Below, piece by piece: positions 48,405 to 62,361 of a stretch of 64,000 nt of DNA. Both the position numbers and the translations under genes were made by a program. The first letter of the stretch is position 1, and the number at the start of each line of letters is the position of its first letter. The DNA is from Sphaeramia orbicularis (taxonomy: Eukaryota > Chordata > Actinopteri > Kurtiformes > Apogonidae), in NCBI RefSeq assembly GCF_902148855.1, contig NC_043964.1, positions 30,738,840-30,802,839 on the forward strand. Direction: 5' to 3'. The notes beneath the pieces were generated by a model. It did no database searches. It saw nothing but the letters and a program-made list of their open reading frames with translations, and had not been told where the DNA came from.

Positions 48405-51400
48405 TCAGGCCTCCTCTGGGAGAGGCTCTGGAAGTATCTTTTGGACATCCTTCTTCTGTGGCCCCTGCAGATAAACAAGAAGTCAAAGGTTACAGCAGTG
48501 CACCAAAAATGAACACAAGAAAGAGAGGAAAAAACAGCATCGCTTGCAGTTAAATCCATACTTCAAATATCTTTTAATTTCCAGATCTGGAGTGTGCACA
48601 CTCACCAAGAATGCCCTCTTCTCCTGGGCAGTCTGGAAGCAACCGTGACCAAATTTAGAAGTGGTGTCAATGAACTTGAGCTCAATCTGTTCCTTGGACT
48701 TGCGAGATGTTTGAACGAGCAGAGACTACAGGAGCATGAACACATTAGCGTGAACAGACATCCTCTAAATGTGTCTTTCATGTATGTGGAAAAATACACC
48801 AATGTAGACTAAAATCAGACTGTACCTTCCTCAGGGTGAGGACACGTTTCTTAGCTCCAACCACACATCCTTTCACCATGACAAAGTCATTATTTACTTC
48901 ACCATAGCGAGGGAACCCTCCCTACAGGGACAAAACAGAGAGTAAAGAATACATGATAACATCATAACATATGACCATAATAACACCTTCATACTTTTGA
49001 TGCATAATCAAAGGTCTTATAAAACTTTGTCATACTCATAATTCCATCAGTAATACACCATAAGGCATTATGAGGGTATCACATATCCCCCAATGTGTCG
49101 CACAAATGGAATAAATACATTATAATCATACACTTCTATCAACCTGTAACCAGAAATTATAAGTATTTTTGTATAGAAAGATGGGAGTACCAAGGGACTA
49201 ATGGTCTTCTGGCTGACGTCATAATTAGTGGAGGCGTTGTTTCGGATCACTTTTCCATCTTGGATGTGGACACCCTTACCAATACGGTAGATCTGGGATA
49301 TAAGATAGGACAGGATCAACTCCAGCATCGATCCATAGAGCATGTTAAAACACAATAACACACTAATAATCTAATGATTATATGATGGGAAGATTTTCAG
49401 TAAAATAAGTTTTGTCATTTGTTGAAATAATATCTCAAAATAAAGTTGAGCGGGTGAGATCAGCTGACCTTCTTGTTGATCTCAGTACGGTGGTGATAAC
49501 CCTTCTGACCAGCACGAGCTATAGTGAAGCCCACACGAGACGGATGCCAAGCTCCAATACAGGCCACCTTCCTCAGACCCTTGTGAGTCTTCCTGGGGAG
49601 CTTCTTCGTGTGCCACCGGCTTGTCACACCTACCAAACCAAAAGAGCAGAAAGAGGTTTAACTGACTGATTACCTGAATATATTTATGTGAATATAAAGA
49701 ATGCAACATCAGCAGAACATTTCCAACCTTTAAACCCATGGCCCTTTGTGACACCGATGATGTCAATCATCTCGTCCTGGTAGAAGACAGCAGAGACGGG
49801 CACAGCTTTCTCCAGACGCTCTTTTGCCCAGTCGACCTTGTCTGAGATGGTTCCTCCATTTAGCTGCACCTCCGCAATATGGGCCTTTTTCTGCTTTATT
49901 GGGAGCAATCGCATCTAAACGAGGAAAAAAATTGTCAAAAAATAAATTAAAAATGAGGAATTATTTTGTGTTTGTAATGTGTCACAACCCCCCCCCACCC
50001 CCACCCCCCAAGTGTTTTTCAGGAAAACATATCAACTCTAAAGTACACATATTGAAGCTGTCCTCCTCCTTAACATAGATAAATATATAATAAAAATAAT
50101 AATAAAAATTCAGAAGTTGTTAATGTATAAAGGTTGAAATTGGCTTTTATAGAAGCAGGAAACATCTTGTACCAGGCTTCAATAAGAATGATCTTTTAAT
50201 AGGTCTTATTAAGGTTACTGAACATTTTTGTGAATTTTTCAGTATAGAGTACTTTTATCATAATAACATGATTAAGTGTCTTCAGCTTATTTCTGGTGGT
50301 AAATTAAAGGCTTACACAAAGAGACCCTGAGCATAGCAGCACTGGTCACAGTCATTTTGGCTGATCTTCATATTGTTTACTGAGTAGCAGAGTGAAGGTT
50401 TTCCCTTGGCAGAGCTTCCATGAGCAGTCAGCTTCTGTCGGGAGAATTATTTTTAAACTGGTATTTGAAACGGCACCGTTCAGTGCTGTCTGCAGACAAA
50501 GCGTCATGATCAGAGTTGTATAGCTCCTACCAGGAATGAGGTGGCCTTCTTTTTTTTTTTTTTTTTTTGCATGTCAGATAGACAGAAGTCAGTTTCAGCA
50601 TGGATTACTAGCATTAGAATACCCAATATTAGAAACCAAATGATATGCTGCTAAAAACCAGATTGTACAGCTTTAAGTGCTTCTGATCTGTGAGTTTTGT
50701 GCCTAGAAATTAGATTATAAAAAGTAAGTCACTCTTAATATTAAGAGTAAGATATCGTACCCACCTGGGAGTGAACAATAACTCTGATGACTGAACAATA
50801 TTTCTTCATCGCAGCAAAATCCTTGTCGAGCTGTTTCTTTCCTGTCTCATCCTGCCACTTCTTAGTGTACTTAGTGAAGGCCTTCTTCTTACTTTTATAC
50901 CTAAAACACAGAAAGTCTTTTACATTAAAACCAGTTAAATCTTTTATGAGTGTTTTATATTAAAGGCATCAGTATTGGTAAACCAAGTATATGTTCAAGT
51001 GGAATAAGAGTCACACAAGCTCGTACCAGTTTTTGTAAAATCTGCGCTTGCACTCATCACTGATATGTTCAGCAAAGATGGTCTTGAGAGAACGAAGGCC
51101 ACGGATTGTGTTAACGTATCCTACAACCCCAACCACAATGACCGGTGGAGTGTCAATGATGGTGACCGCTTCTACCTCCTCTCGCTTTGCTTGCTCTGTG
51201 GGGAAAAAAATGGAAAGTATACAAATGAATACAAGAGTGAATTTGAGGAAATATGTCAAAGGATAGATATGAGCTATTGTATTTAGGTTGACTGGTTCAA
51301 CCATACACTAGAAATGAGTGGATACAACACTTATTTGACTTTTCTATTAAAAGAATCAGTTCTTAACACTCTCTGAAAATATGAAAATGTAATAAAGGTA

Positions 51401-52465
51401 CATTTTTCCTCAGTCCTCCTGTGCATTCATGATACACAATGTCCTTTTGTACATACTGAGGCCTGTACGGTGCACCTCCCTGAGGGTGTGAGTCATGCCG
51501 GCCTTGTATCCCAAAAAGGCGGTGAGGTGGACAGGTTGGCTGGGGTCATCTTTGGGCCAGGAACGAACCTTGCCCCTATGTTTCTTGCTACGTTTGTGGG
51601 GCAGGAACCCCATGTGTCCATGGCGTGGTGCGTGGAATTTACGATGAGACTGGAGAAGACATCAGTTGTCAGTATGCTGGCACATACTGTTTCCTAGATC
51701 TGCATGACTATTACATTGAGGATATAATGGCACAGCAGCCACAGTAGTATGTCACAAATAGAAAAATTCATCACTGTGTACACTCAAAAATATCCAAAAC
51801 TCTTCATACTGTACATTTGGCCTGATTTAGAAAGTATTTCAGTGTTCTTAGAGACCCCAAAAAATGTATATTAAAGTAACATATACAGTAAGAGGATTTT
51901 ATCTTTCCCTTTCCCTTTTTTTTTTTTTTTTTTTAAGATTTGTTTTTATCAACAGAAACTTTTACAGGATGTTTATGGTGTAAACATCTACAGTTCGTTA
52001 CAGTGAGATATGGCACATTTTACAGAAGGAACATACATAAATGTATAAACTTACAGCTACACCACACAGGGATCATTTTTAAACATCAGAAGAAAAAAGA
52101 AGAAATAAATAAATTAAAATAATAAAAATGAAAAACAAAACAAAATGAAACAAGAGGATTTAATCTTAAAACCGAGCCATGTTCTGTCTGTTTTCATTTA
52201 TACATGTCACACGTCATTCAATTCACAGATGAAAACTTGGCTACATACAAATGCACCTCATTAAAACTAGCCACCATGTCAGTACTCCACGTGGTCTTCT
52301 CAGCAACAGCCATTACAAGTTAACTCTTAAATATGTTTTATCTAACTATATATATCATCAAACAAGCTGATGAATAATCCACAAATACATACATGATAGA
52401 CAAAGACAGGTACACGGACAAATTTATGGCAGAAAATAACCCAAATCACAAGGAGCACTGACCAT
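48405..52465 (-). CDS. rpl3l: 60S ribosomal protein L3-like (Rpl3l, uL3 paralogue)
   Basis: A cytosolic large-subunit protein; in mammals RPL3L replaces RPL3 in skeletal muscle and heart. Exons (minus): ATG alone at 52463-52465, then 51457-51649, 51027-51195, 50765-50900, 49728-49914, 49469-49629, 49191-49292, 48826-48921, 48606-48725, 48405-48464; phases agree, giving 408 residues (human RPL3L 407). Start exon 2 reads [20 protein letters not shown]. Diagnostic RPL3L rather than RPL3 matches are [44 protein letters not shown] and the short tail [13 protein letters not shown]. The conserved [16 protein letters not shown] loop reaching the peptidyl-transferase centre is intact. The ATG-only first exon follows the known RPL3 gene plan; its position here rests on the donor ATG-GTCAGT and a pyrimidine-rich leader. 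It converges with tex2 and is divergent from ndufb10. Confidence 0.93.
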
Positions 52466-52477
52466 GACTGCGCACTG

Positions 52478-52517
52478 CCCAGGCGAGGGATAAAAAGAGA
52501 GAAGGACCAGCGCTGGT
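52478..52517 (-). promoter_or_regulatory. rpl3l: candidate rpl3l transcription start with 5'TOP tract
   Basis: On the minus strand CCTTCTCTCTTTTT precedes the start codon by about 35-50 nt. Ribosomal protein mRNAs start at a C within such a pyrimidine tract, which links their translation to growth signalling. A TATA-like TTTTTAT overlaps it. The exact start is inferred. Confidence 0.4.
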
Positions 52518-53079
52518 GTAATGGTCATGCATAAGATGGTACACAGTGTAAGAGCTCTAATTTGGTGTTTGGCCCAGATGAGGAGACGTATTCGCTTTCA
52601 AATAAGGTAATCTCTGCCAAGGCCTGACAGGACAAGATAGGAGGAGGGAAGAGGGGGCACTAAGGAACCAAGGTAGAGACAAGGCCCAGTAGACAGAAAC
52701 CATATAACCAAGAAAGGAGGCAGAAAGGATGAATAAAGTTATCACTGTCATGTGGCCAACCTTATCTGCCTGACTGATGTACTCCCTTTTCTGCCTCTTT
52801 CACAGTGAATTTATTGCATATATATGTATTTGATTTGGCATGCATTTAGGGTGTGTTAAGTTGGTCTTCTAAAGATGACAATTTTTTTTAAAATATCAAC
52901 TTTAATGGTAAAGATTGATAGATTTGTAAATTCCTGCAATCGGCTGACATGCTTAGTATCATGCTCAGGTGCTGGCACAAGCATATTGGTGAGTCCTGCA
53001 TGTCATATCTGCTGTATCAAATTTTAGATACTGTAGTTAAACATCTTTGCCAGTTCAATATCACTTTACAGGAGATTAA

Positions 53080-53840
53080 CCTTTTCATGCACAGTGGTCA
53101 CTACAGTGGACAGTTATTCTACAGCTGTTCTCTTGTATATTCATGGATTTTGTTGTTTTAGTTTCATATCAGCCAACACAGTGGACGCTCATGCCTCATC
53201 CCATACACTACAATTGAAAACATTACTGTAACTTTGCTGTTCTTGATAAACCTGATCTAACATGTTCACGTGTAAATCAATTCCTTGTTATTGTTATTAG
53301 ACTGTAATTAACAACAAGTTTTTTTGTTTTTTTTTGGGCATATTATATCCATGAAGTGAGTAATGACTAGTATTAGAGTACACTACAAACAAAAAGTTAA
53401 GAACTTTTTTTTTTTTTTTTTTGCCTTTTTTTTGGTCATTTTTGCCATTTGTAAATAAAACTGTCTGGTCATTAAAAAAATGTGTTTCAATTCACACAAT
53501 AAAAAATGTAAAAAGAGTTGTGCAAGAATCCCAACCAAAAATTTAAAATATCCATAACTTTTTGTTTGTAGTGTATGTTAAAATGTGAGAAAACATCAAA
53601 TTAGCAGCATTTAATGTTTTTATTTCATAGTTTTCAGACAGTATTTCAGGAAATACATGTTTCTTTGCTTCAAAAATTAAACACATGGTGTCAGCTGAGT
53701 GGACATTTTTGCAAGTCCATGAAAAATAGCTTCATAAAAAAAAAAATAATAATAAAATAATTGCATTGTTTTTTTAATGCCCAAAGAGGAATAAAGAAAA
53801 AAATCTTGATAAATGATCTCATAATTCATGCATGAAAGGG
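53080..53840. mobile_element. piggyBac-like non-autonomous element
   Basis: The ends CCTTTTCATGCA and TGCATGAAAGGG are inverted and bordered by TTAA at 53076-53079 and 53841-53844. The left end continues CAGTGGTCACTACAGTGGAC. No transposase frame is present. A mariner MITE is nested at 53381-53573. Confidence 0.75.
53381..53573. mobile_element. mariner-type MITE nested in the piggyBac-like element
   Basis: The ends CACTACAAACAAAAAGTTA and TAACTTTTTGTTTGTAGTG are perfect inverted repeats, bordered by TA at 53379-53380 and 53574-53575. It is 193 bp and non-coding. Confidence 0.8.
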
Positions 53841-54197
53841 TTAATATACATTTGATGTTTTAAATGTTCAATGAAACCTAATATCAAAACACTCTGGATA
53901 TCTTTCACACTGACCACTAGTTGCTGCTGGCTAAGAGTGAGTTAAGGTCACATGGTTCTATGTTATTGTAGCCAACTCTTCATCACCACCTACTGGATGT
54001 TTAAGGTAAAACAGTTTGACCTGTGATCTTTTGCCTTCGACCCATTTAGTTAAATATAAAAGAATTATTCTACATACGAAAAGCATTCACTCACATATAA
54101 TTTGCACCCAACTGGGGAAAAAAAACCCCAAAGAGAACATTTCTGGAATGAAAAGTTTGATTTGTTGACCTCTAAATCGCCATTGTGTTGTGTGTGT

Positions 54198-54209
54198 TGC
54201 GCATGCGCC
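54198..54209 (+). promoter_or_regulatory. ndufb10: NRF-1 site in the ndufb10 promoter
   Basis: TGCGCATGCGCC is a near-perfect match to the palindromic NRF-1 consensus (YGCGCATGCGCR), 68 bp before the start codon. NRF-1 is the main activator of nuclear genes for respiratory-chain subunits, which fits a complex I gene. Confidence 0.65.
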
Positions 54210-54276
54210 ACCTCGAAAGGAGAGTTGTCGAGGTCGAATTGTAGGATTTCTTCGTTTTCGAACAAAACAAGGCAAA

Positions 54277-56180
54277 ATGCCTTCAGATTTTGATAAAGGG
54301 GCTTACCCAGAGCCTCCTCGGCAGACCCCGGCTAAGAACAGGGAGTCAGCACTGCCAGACCCAGCCCAGATTTTGACTAAACTCTTTTATTACTCCGTGG
54401 ATCTGCCTGTCACCACATTTAGAGGTAAGCTAGGTTAAGCTAACTGGCTAAGCTAACACTATAACACAGACATGAAAAAAATCAAAGAAGCACTGTGGGA
54501 ACATAGTAGGCATGTTTTTATATTTTAATGATGGTATTGTTTACTGAATACCACACGGACTCAATCACAAGACTGTGGCTGAAAACTACAGGGTTGGCTT
54601 GTGAACGGTTAGCAGCAATGTACAGCTAAAGTTGGCTAACGTTGTCATTCGTTGACATAGCAGCCGGATTGCAAACCACATACATTTATCCTGCTTTAAA
54701 CTGGGTTAGAAACTGTTTCCTTTCCTTTTTTTCAGATACGATAGACAGCATACGGTCAAAAAACAGGTTCGTCTATTACCACCAGAAGTTCCGCCGTGTC
54801 CCCGACCTGACGGACTGCCAGGAGGGGGATTACCTCTGCTACTATGAGGCTGAGATGCAATGGAGGAGAGACTAGTAAGTGGATCGACCAGGGAAGGGAT
54901 TGCATTAAATAAGATGTGGACATTATGGTCAATATGATGAAGTGTAGGCAACAAATAGAAAAGCTTAGATGTTCTTGAACTGGTGAGTAAAATAACATAC
55001 AATCAACTGAAATTGCCTCAGGCCCTGAGACCTCCAAGGGCCCAAGAGTTCATTATTCATAATTTGATTAACTGCTAAATATATTAGGATATCACTGATT
55101 TATTCATTTGTATTCATTCATTCCCTTCTCAGAATGTATTGAAGTACATGATCATTAATGAGATGAACAATAATACCAATAACAAGCACATAATTATCAC
55201 TGTTCGATCAGATGGATAAAAAAAAAAAAATTGAAGAATGTACAAGATTTGCAGACTCTGTTTGCCCTGCATATTTCCAACTTGCTATAAAAATAAATCT
55301 CATCATTCATCAGCTAAAATAAGATGACATTAAAATGGTTTTCTGAATGCTTTTGCAGGTTGCAGACGAACAGTGAATAGAACTGAATTTATTGAGATCA
55401 GTAAACATAGCTGATCCCTTCAGTGTAAAGCAAAATGAGTACTTTTAAATTACGAGAACAATATACAGACACAGTAGTTTAGGCACTGACTGTGATGAGG
55501 AAAGACTTCCTCCACAATCTAAAAATAATGCACTTGTGCTGTAATGGAGACCAGTCCTTATAATCCAGTTATAAAATCTTTGAAGTGTCCTTAGACAAGA
55601 GTAGAGGTTATTGCAGCAGTATGTAAACATGTTGTTTTTACTTCTCAGTAAAGTGGACCAAGAAATTGTGAAGGTGATTCAGGAGCGTATGAGGGCCTGT
55701 CACCAGAGAGAAGGCTCCAGTTACAAGCAGAACTGTGCCAAAGAAATACAGCAGTTCAACGAGGTGACCCAAAACTTCCAGTCCCGCTGTGAGTACTTTG
55801 CCAATTGTCAAATAAACTTGTGTTAAATCATGTATGTAGTTTTGTGGGTGCACTGCTGTACTGCTGTTTCTGTCCTCCATATTCTAAACTAAATACAGAT
55901 TAAATGGATCTAATGAAGATCTACTTATATTTTTGTACAAATGTTCATATCTTAGTTTTGCACTTGTATCATTTTTGGTCTTGACAGGTATTTCTGTGAA
56001 ACGTTAAGGATTAAATAATGATAAATTGTGTGTGTGGACAGATAAAGTAAAATGACTATGTATCAAATTTCAAGTGTTTGTTGCATTCCAGATGCTGACC
56101 TGGGAGCCTATGCCAGTGGAAGAAAATGTCTGATGAAGCAGAAAGAAAGAATGATGGCAGCTCAGGCCCAGAAAGCTTAA
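54277..56180 (+). CDS. ndufb10: NADH dehydrogenase 1 beta subcomplex subunit 10 (complex I, PDSW)
   Basis: Accessory subunit of mitochondrial complex I, placed in the membrane arm on the intermembrane-space side. Exons: 54277-54424, 54736-54874, 55649-55788, 56092-56180; all in phase, giving 171 residues (human 172). The start MPSDFDKGAYPEPPRQTP is not a cleaved presequence, as expected for this subunit. The conserved core reads SKNRFVYYHQKFRRVPDLT. Cysteine pairs C-x6-C (DCQEGDYLCYYEAEMQW) and C-x11-C (ACHQREGSSYKQNC) match the disulfide-forming pattern. The C-terminus is YASGRKCLMKQKERMM, then AQKA. A longer in-frame start at 54190 is less likely given the family length. AATAAA follows at 56223. 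Its promoter carries an NRF-1 site. Confidence 0.95.
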
Positions 56181-56222
56181 GAACAATGCTATCCTTAACT
56201 CTGACCTGTGTAATAATTGTAA

Positions 56223-56228
56223 AATAAA
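56223..56228 (+). terminator. ndufb10: ndufb10 polyadenylation signal
   Basis: AATAAA 43 nt past the stop codon. Confidence 0.7.
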
Positions 56229-56944
56229 AAGGTATGTTAACTTGTGTCTGTTTATTACCCACTACATTGTTGACAGCACCGTCTGGAACAGTAGAAGGTT
56301 GCAAGTTGCCTGCTTTCAGCCACGTTTAAATTTGTTTTCTATATTCACTGGTGCTATGGCCAGACTTTGATGCTTCCCACAGTAACATAACCTTCTGAAA
56401 ATTGTCCAAGTTACATTTTGACAAGTGACCTTTTCCTGAGATCAAATACTAAATTCTGGTCAAGTTAGTTTCCTAAAATCTTAGGAAGGTGACATTTAAG
56501 TCACTATTTTTCTGTCTCACCATGTTAACTAATGGTTATTACCTTTAAAGGATGTTTTAAGTAGCATTTTCCCCTCACATGAGGTACTTTAATCCACTTC
56601 ATTAAAGAGGTTTATGAAATGTAGCCAACATTCAGGTTAAATTTGATCCTCAGTAGGCCTGGATGCAAGTAGTTGGCCAATTATGAGTTTTGTATTTTAA
56701 TATCAAACTCAATTTTACTCAAGTTACGAACACAATCTGGTATCGTTTTAAAGCAGAAACATCCATCCCCCCCCCCACACACAACCCTGAAGTCCTTCAT
56801 TCCCCATTTAACATTTGATGTGTTCCTGCCAATATGATTCCCTTGGTCCTATTAAAGCATTTAGCTCTACTGTAACTCAACTACATGTCAAGAAATCTTT
56901 AAAGACATTAGCAGACAGTACACATTAGGTGGTGTTCCAGAATG
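56229..56944. other. gap between the convergent ndufb10 and rps2 3' ends
   Basis: About 700 bp between the two polyadenylation signals. It holds a C run followed by CA repeats near 56767-56785. No gene or clear repeat element seen. Confidence 0.5.
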
Positions 56945-56950
56945 TTTATT
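56945..56950 (-). terminator. rps2: rps2 polyadenylation signal
   Basis: AATAAA on the minus strand only about 25 nt past the rps2 stop codon. A very short 3'UTR is usual for ribosomal protein mRNAs. Confidence 0.75.
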
Positions 56951-56974
56951 CAACAGTTCCACTGTACAAAAAGC

Positions 56975-58808
<1,834 letters not shown>

Positions 58809-59124
58809 TTGCTGCGGGGGAACAAAATATTACATTCTTCAAGTCACCAAAACAGGGCTCCCATATTCAAATATGTATATACACAAGTACATGTCATTTA
58901 ACAAAGCACGAGAGTCACCGCCATATTCAGAGCTGTGGATGTCTACTCATCCCTCACATTTATAGATAACCCAAATATTGCTTAACTGTTCTTGCTAATA
59001 ATTGTGTAGCTTGAAATAACCCATCGATATATGATTTTCAGAATTAATTCAATGCTTTTAGTTGACTGATGCATGAGATAAACGAGGATTACTATCAGAG
59101 ACACAAGCAATAACGTCAACTTAC

Positions 59125-59158
59125 GTGATCGTTAAAACAGGAAGAAGGCCCGAGAGAA
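59125..59158 (-). other. rps2: rps2 non-coding first exon with 5'TOP
   Basis: On the minus strand CTTCTCTCGGGCCTTCTTCC leads to TTAACGATCAC and the donor GTAAGT at 59124. The coding exon begins after the acceptor CCCCGCAG at 58812. A start at the pyrimidine tract is typical of ribosomal protein genes. The exact start base is inferred. Confidence 0.6.
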
Positions 59159-59634
59159 GTTCCGCCGGATTTTATATGTAGCTGCTATCGCGATGTTTCG
59201 TCTCTAAAGAAATGTATCCACTACTGCCCCTGCTGGTGAATTTTATGACTTACCTACATAGACAGTTGAGAGTTAACTCCTTGGTTAAACACAGATTTAC
59301 GGTTACATTTACTGCTGGGCTACATTTGTTAATATTGTCATATTAGTGATAGTATTATGTATTTATCTTTATATGTATTATTTTCATACATGTTGCAGGT
59401 CCTCATATTATTAGATATTCCACTGACAAATACCTTTGTCATAAAGATTAAAATATAGATGTAAACATGACTGTTCTTTAAAATTGTTTATATTGTTGCC
59501 ATTTTGACAACAGACCAGGATGCTTTAAACATTATTTAGCTGATCCTTAATCACTATGCCCCCTTAAAAAATAATCTGCACTCATGCTTTTAATAAAGGT
59601 AAGAAACAGCTATGAGATTAGTGTAATGTCGAGC

Positions 59635-59640
59635 TTTATT
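59635..59640 (-). terminator. rnf151: rnf151 polyadenylation signal
   Basis: AATAAA on the minus strand about 145 nt past the stop codon of rnf151. Confidence 0.65.
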
Positions 59641-59782
59641 TAAAAAATACATCAGCACAAAATTGTTACAGATTCACTCAATTTAATCATGTCTATCTAT
59701 GTTTTCAAACACACCTTCAAATAAATTAACACATGAAACATTTACACACAGCACTAGCCCACCAGCAGCCATAAATTACTTC

Positions 59783-61313
59783 TTAACAGTTGCTGCTGCT
59801 ACTTGGAGTCCCACTGGAGCTGCCGCTACTCTCTCCAAGATCCTCCTCCTCCACCTCATGGAGGTCATCCATCACCTCCAGGCTCTCACATATCAGCCCT
59901 ATCTGCCTCTTCATGTGAGCCATGGTGCTCTGCATCCTCCTCATCTTCCTCTGCAGAGCGGTGGCGATAGCTCTGTGGTTCCTCTGCCTGGCTTCATACT
60001 CCTGCCTCAGCTGCTTGTAGCAGTTGTGTTGAGCCTGGGTGCGGTGGGAGAGTATCGTCCCACAGCCCATGTGGCAGGGCTGACGCCAGTGTTCACAATG
60101 GCGCGCATGGGTGTCCAGGTCCCTGCGGAGGAGCTGCGCTCGGCAGCCCTGATAAGGACAGGGTATAAGCTCATAGAGACAGCTCATACTGTGGCAATAC
60201 TGCTCTGAGAGAGGGAAGGTCTCTGCACAACCACGGATCTCATTTTTACACTGTGAGAGGCCAGATAGAACAAAATACAAGGTAATCATTAGCCATAATC
60301 AGAAATTTAGAGCAAGCAAAATGGAAAACAACATGAAGTGACACCATAACATATACAATAGGTATGACACAAACATTAGATAAGAAGCTCACAGTAGAGA
60401 AGTGTCAACATATTCCACTTACAACCAAGAGCAGATTACACTGATCCCATATTAGGAAATATTACAAAAACATATATTAGCTGCTTTATTATCAGAATCA
60501 CAAATACTTCATTAATCCCCAGGGAGAAATGTGTGTATTCAAACAGCACTGAAAAAACTATTGTCATAAAATAATAAATATATGCTGAAACCGACTGGAA
60601 ATTAAAGTAACAACTAAACTTCTGTTAAATTAATAGTTAAATCAATCAATGATAAAAATGTCCTACCTTAATTTTCATGCGTCCTATAGATTTACTTAGT
60701 TTGAACATAACAAAGATCAAGCTTGGGTTGACAGGTTTTCGGCAGCAGGGGCAGGTCTCCTGCCTGGAAATAAAAATAACTATTAGTCCAACAATAGTAT
60801 ACAACAATAACTATACATAAAGTAAGAATAATGTAATCCAATACAGCTTTTAGTTTTTTATTTCATTCATTATTTACAGTACCTCTTCAGCCACTGTAAG
60901 ATGCATTTCTTACAGAAGATGTGGTGGCATGCTGCTCTAACTGGACACCTGAGGACACCTTGGCAAATGGTGCAGATCAGGTCATAGTCCGGAGTGTCCA
61001 CAAACAGCTCCACATCATAGCCCCCACTCTGTGTTGACACCTCTGGGTCCGCCTGGATGCACCCAATACACAGATATATTATGGGTTTGTCATCAGAATA
61101 TTATTCAATTCAGGGAGATATTGAAGAGCAAACCTGCTGCTGGAAATGAACAGTATAATAAACGAGTTATCACTTTACTGCCGTGCACAACCAGTGGACA
61201 GTGTTTCAAACACAAAGGGGTGCGCTCACAAAACAGAATTGTTCTGGAAAGTCATATGACCAATCACATGATTAAAAAAAATAACAGGCACCATCCATGT
61301 ACCCCATCTACAG

Positions 61314-61373
<60 letters not shown>

Positions 61374-61723
61374 ATTATTATTATTTTTTTTTTTTTTTTT
61401 TTTTTTTTACAACAAAACATGTAACATTACTAAATTCCCAAGCAATAAAATACATTCGGGTGAGTCTCAGTTTTATCGGAAATAAATTAAACATTGTCAA
61501 AGTGTACCTAAAACCGTATTAGATATATACAGGCTAGAAGGCTAGAATTCAAAGTACAAGCAAATTTACATCAACAAAATTAATAAAAGTTAAGGTATTC
61601 CTAAAAGAAAAAATCTATGTATTTTTAATTGACCAGAGGCATCAATTACCTAGAAAAACAAATCCATATTCAAATCCACATCAAAGAAATGAATAATTAC
61701 AGAAGATGCTCTCTACTTACCAT
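59783..61723 (-). CDS. rnf151: RING finger protein 151
   Basis: A RING plus TRAF-type zinc-finger protein; the mammalian gene is expressed in testis and linked to acrosome formation. Exons (minus): ATG alone at 61721-61723, then 60883-61052, 60667-60763, 59783-60250; phases agree and give 245 residues, the same as the human protein. The start is MADPEVSTQSGGYDVELF. The RING reads ICTICQGVL, CHHIFCKKCILQWL, then ETCPCCRKPV. The region after it has CKNEIRGC, YELIPCPYQGC and HMGCGTIL with His/Cys pairs typical of TRAF-type zinc fingers. A helix with many Arg/Gln (NCYKQLRQEYEARQRNHR) follows, and the tail is acidic then Ser-rich. The ATG-only first exon is inferred from the donor ATG-GTAAGT and phase. 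If it is wrong, translation would need another upstream start. A TA/A-rich microsatellite lies in intron 1. Confidence 0.88.
60497..60535 (-). mobile_element. LINE 3' tail fragment
   Basis: ATTTCTCCCTGGGGATTAAT followed by GAAGTATTTGTGATTCTGA on the minus strand; same type as 20930-20999. It lies in rnf151 intron 3. Confidence 0.4.
61315..61408. repeat. compound microsatellite (AT)n(ATT)n(T)n
   Basis: About 55 bp of AT repeats, then ATT repeats, then 24 T, inside rnf151 intron 1. Confidence 0.95.
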
Positions 61724-62361
61724 GACAATCTCCTATTCTCACCGTGTTTCCATTCCATGCGCTGTTTTACTCCATATCGCTCCACTCACATGTCACACAC
61801 TAAACACACACCCGTGTTATCAATGCAACACACATGAACATTCCTGACAAAACATGAAGGTGTGACCCTGTGTGTGTGTGTGACAAATGAAAACAGTAAA
61901 TTATATAAATGAAGGGAGATAATGGTGCGCCCTTTCCCTGCTGTTCTAGCACCAAAGCTGCTTCTACATGTCAAACAGCGATGTTTTACATGAATAGATC
62001 CGACAGCATCTATTGTTTTGAGCCACAGTGAGGAAATGTGGCTGATAAAGTTCACGAACAGACTCCTATATTCGCTACATATTACTAATCACACTTCTAA
62101 AGTGAAACAAAGTCATTTGTATGACTTAAAATGCGAGATACCGTCTACTTATAAGTTTATACTAAAGAAAGCGGGATAATACAGTGACAACATACTGACC
62201 AATCACAACCCTGGCTGCTCAGATGACGTATAATGCGTGCGACTACGGTATCAACATGCGGGATGGAAGTATTGACTGTAGCCAACGTGTGAAGTGAGAA
62301 AAAGTAATTCATATCACATTAGCTGCCAGATATATGTGTTTTGGCATATACTTTTGGAAAT
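61724..62361. promoter_or_regulatory. shared divergent promoter region of rnf151 and tbl3
   Basis: The two start codons lie 638 bp apart on opposite strands. The tbl3 start sits in AAATATGGCGAAC, which resembles a YY1-type initiator (AAGATGGCGGC). No TATA box is evident. Shared regulation is inference. Confidence 0.35.

Noticed and set aside
59699-60208. 169-codon plus-strand frame
   Set aside because: Antisense to the last rnf151 exon, which has clear homology on the minus strand.
61031-61522. 163-codon plus-strand frame over the rnf151 intron
   Set aside because: It runs through an AT microsatellite and T run, and is antisense to an rnf151 exon.
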